From: Bacteroidales bacterium MB20-C3-3 | GTDB taxonomy: Bacteria; Bacteroidota; Bacteroidia; Bacteroidales; UBA932 | Reading direction: 5' to 3' | DNA length: 64,000 bases | Assembly (NCBI GenBank): GCA_035609245.1 | Contig: CP141202.1 | Span: 62,001-126,000, forward strand | Shown here: in pieces, positions 63,762-64,000 of the stretch | Layout: each line of letters begins with the position of its first letter | Numbering within the stretch: position 1 is the first letter of the stretch | Notes under the pieces: model-generated | Told to the model about the DNA's origin: nothing | Seen by the model: only the letters and a program-made list of their open reading frames with translations | Database searches by the model: none | Position numbers and translations under genes: made by a program

Positions 63762-64000
63762 ATGAACAAACCTAAATATATTGGTGTCTTTGGACGACGA
63801 AATTCTGGCAAAAGTTCAATTATTAATAAATTGACAGGAGAGGAGGTGGCAATCGTATCTGACACTCCCGGAACAACTACAGATCCTGTTAAAAAGAGGA
63901 TGGAAATTTTTGGGCTGGGCCCTACCGTATTGGTTGATACAGCCGGAATTGATGATGAGGGGGTATTAGGTGTAAAGAGGGTGGAGAAATCCAGGCAGAT
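63762..64000 (+). CDS. hydF: [FeFe]-hydrogenase maturation GTPase HydF (partial)
   Basis: The window ends after 79 codons. Visible: G1 GRRNSGKSS, the switch region VSDTPGTTTDPVKKRM and G3 DTAGIDDEG, with the spacing of HydF. HydF is the scaffold on which the H-cluster 2Fe subcluster is assembled, with HydE and HydG (not in the window). It implies an [FeFe]-hydrogenase and an anaerobic, hydrogen-metabolising life. The C-terminal Fe-S domain is beyond the edge, so the assignment relies on the GTPase domain. Confidence 0.85.
   Translation, partial: MNKPKYIGVFGRRNSGKSSIINKLTGEEVAIVSDTPGTTTDPVKKRMEIFGLGPTVLVDTAGIDDEGVLGVKRVEKSRQ

Overview
The window looks like a chromosome segment of an anaerobic Bacteroidota (Bacteroidales-type) bacterium. 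Promoters fit the Bacteroidota pattern (TTTG, about 19 nt, TAnnTTTG). There are TonB-dependent receptors, large TPR proteins, a serine palmitoyltransferase-like sphingolipid gene, a TPR/membrane/HTH regulator and a [FeFe]-hydrogenase maturation GTPase (HydF). I cannot name the species.

Layout. 1-3532: three minus-strand accessory envelope/regulatory genes. 3533-6835: a tyrosine phenol-lyase (TPL) homologue behind two consecutive tyrosine-rich leader peptides, each followed by an intrinsic terminator, then a Crp/Fnr regulator and a DNA glycosylase. One palindromic motif (CCTCTGAGG) sits just upstream of both promoters. 6836-7230: intergenic repeats. 7253-17867: core genes (TauE-like permease, grpE-dnaJ, M23 peptidase-anmK, rplS, tRNA-Arg, then PAP2, cardiolipin synthase, menaquinone methyltransferase and an AIR-synthase-like protein). 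17961: tRNA-Leu.

18050-38740 is an accessory region. Its most striking content is an integron-like gene-cassette array without a visible integrase. Eight minus-strand cassettes (28370-38274) are each followed by an attC-like site: 80-133 bp, ending in AAC...GTTA-type cores, with long imperfect inverted repeats. A ninth cassette lies at 20735-21671. Cassette contents: a DUF2007-like protein, secreted proteins, an MFS transporter, a DUF2806-like protein, a metallo-beta-lactamase hydrolase plus PD-(D/E)XK nuclease pair, YggS plus a glutamine amidotransferase, and ArsR/MerTP/Cys-rich protein. Both arrays start next to copies of the same roughly 230-bp sequence (21671-21899 and 38268-38500). Between them lies a WYL regulator / AAA ATPase / VWA operon whose VWA gene is split by a complete IS21-family element. 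An internally deleted IS3-family element lies at 19855-20680.

38874-64000 returns to core genes: hydroxyacid dehydrogenase, a ketosphinganine-reductase-like SDR with a serine palmitoyltransferase-like enzyme, a LysM peptidase, gyrB, an outer-membrane barrel with a 1003-residue TPR protein, ftsE, nth, pyk, xerD, a TonB receptor, guaA, typA, yceD-rpmF-fabH, tRNA-Arg, a porin, a flippase and the start of hydF.

All assignments come from reading the sequence and from remembered family motifs. No database search was run.
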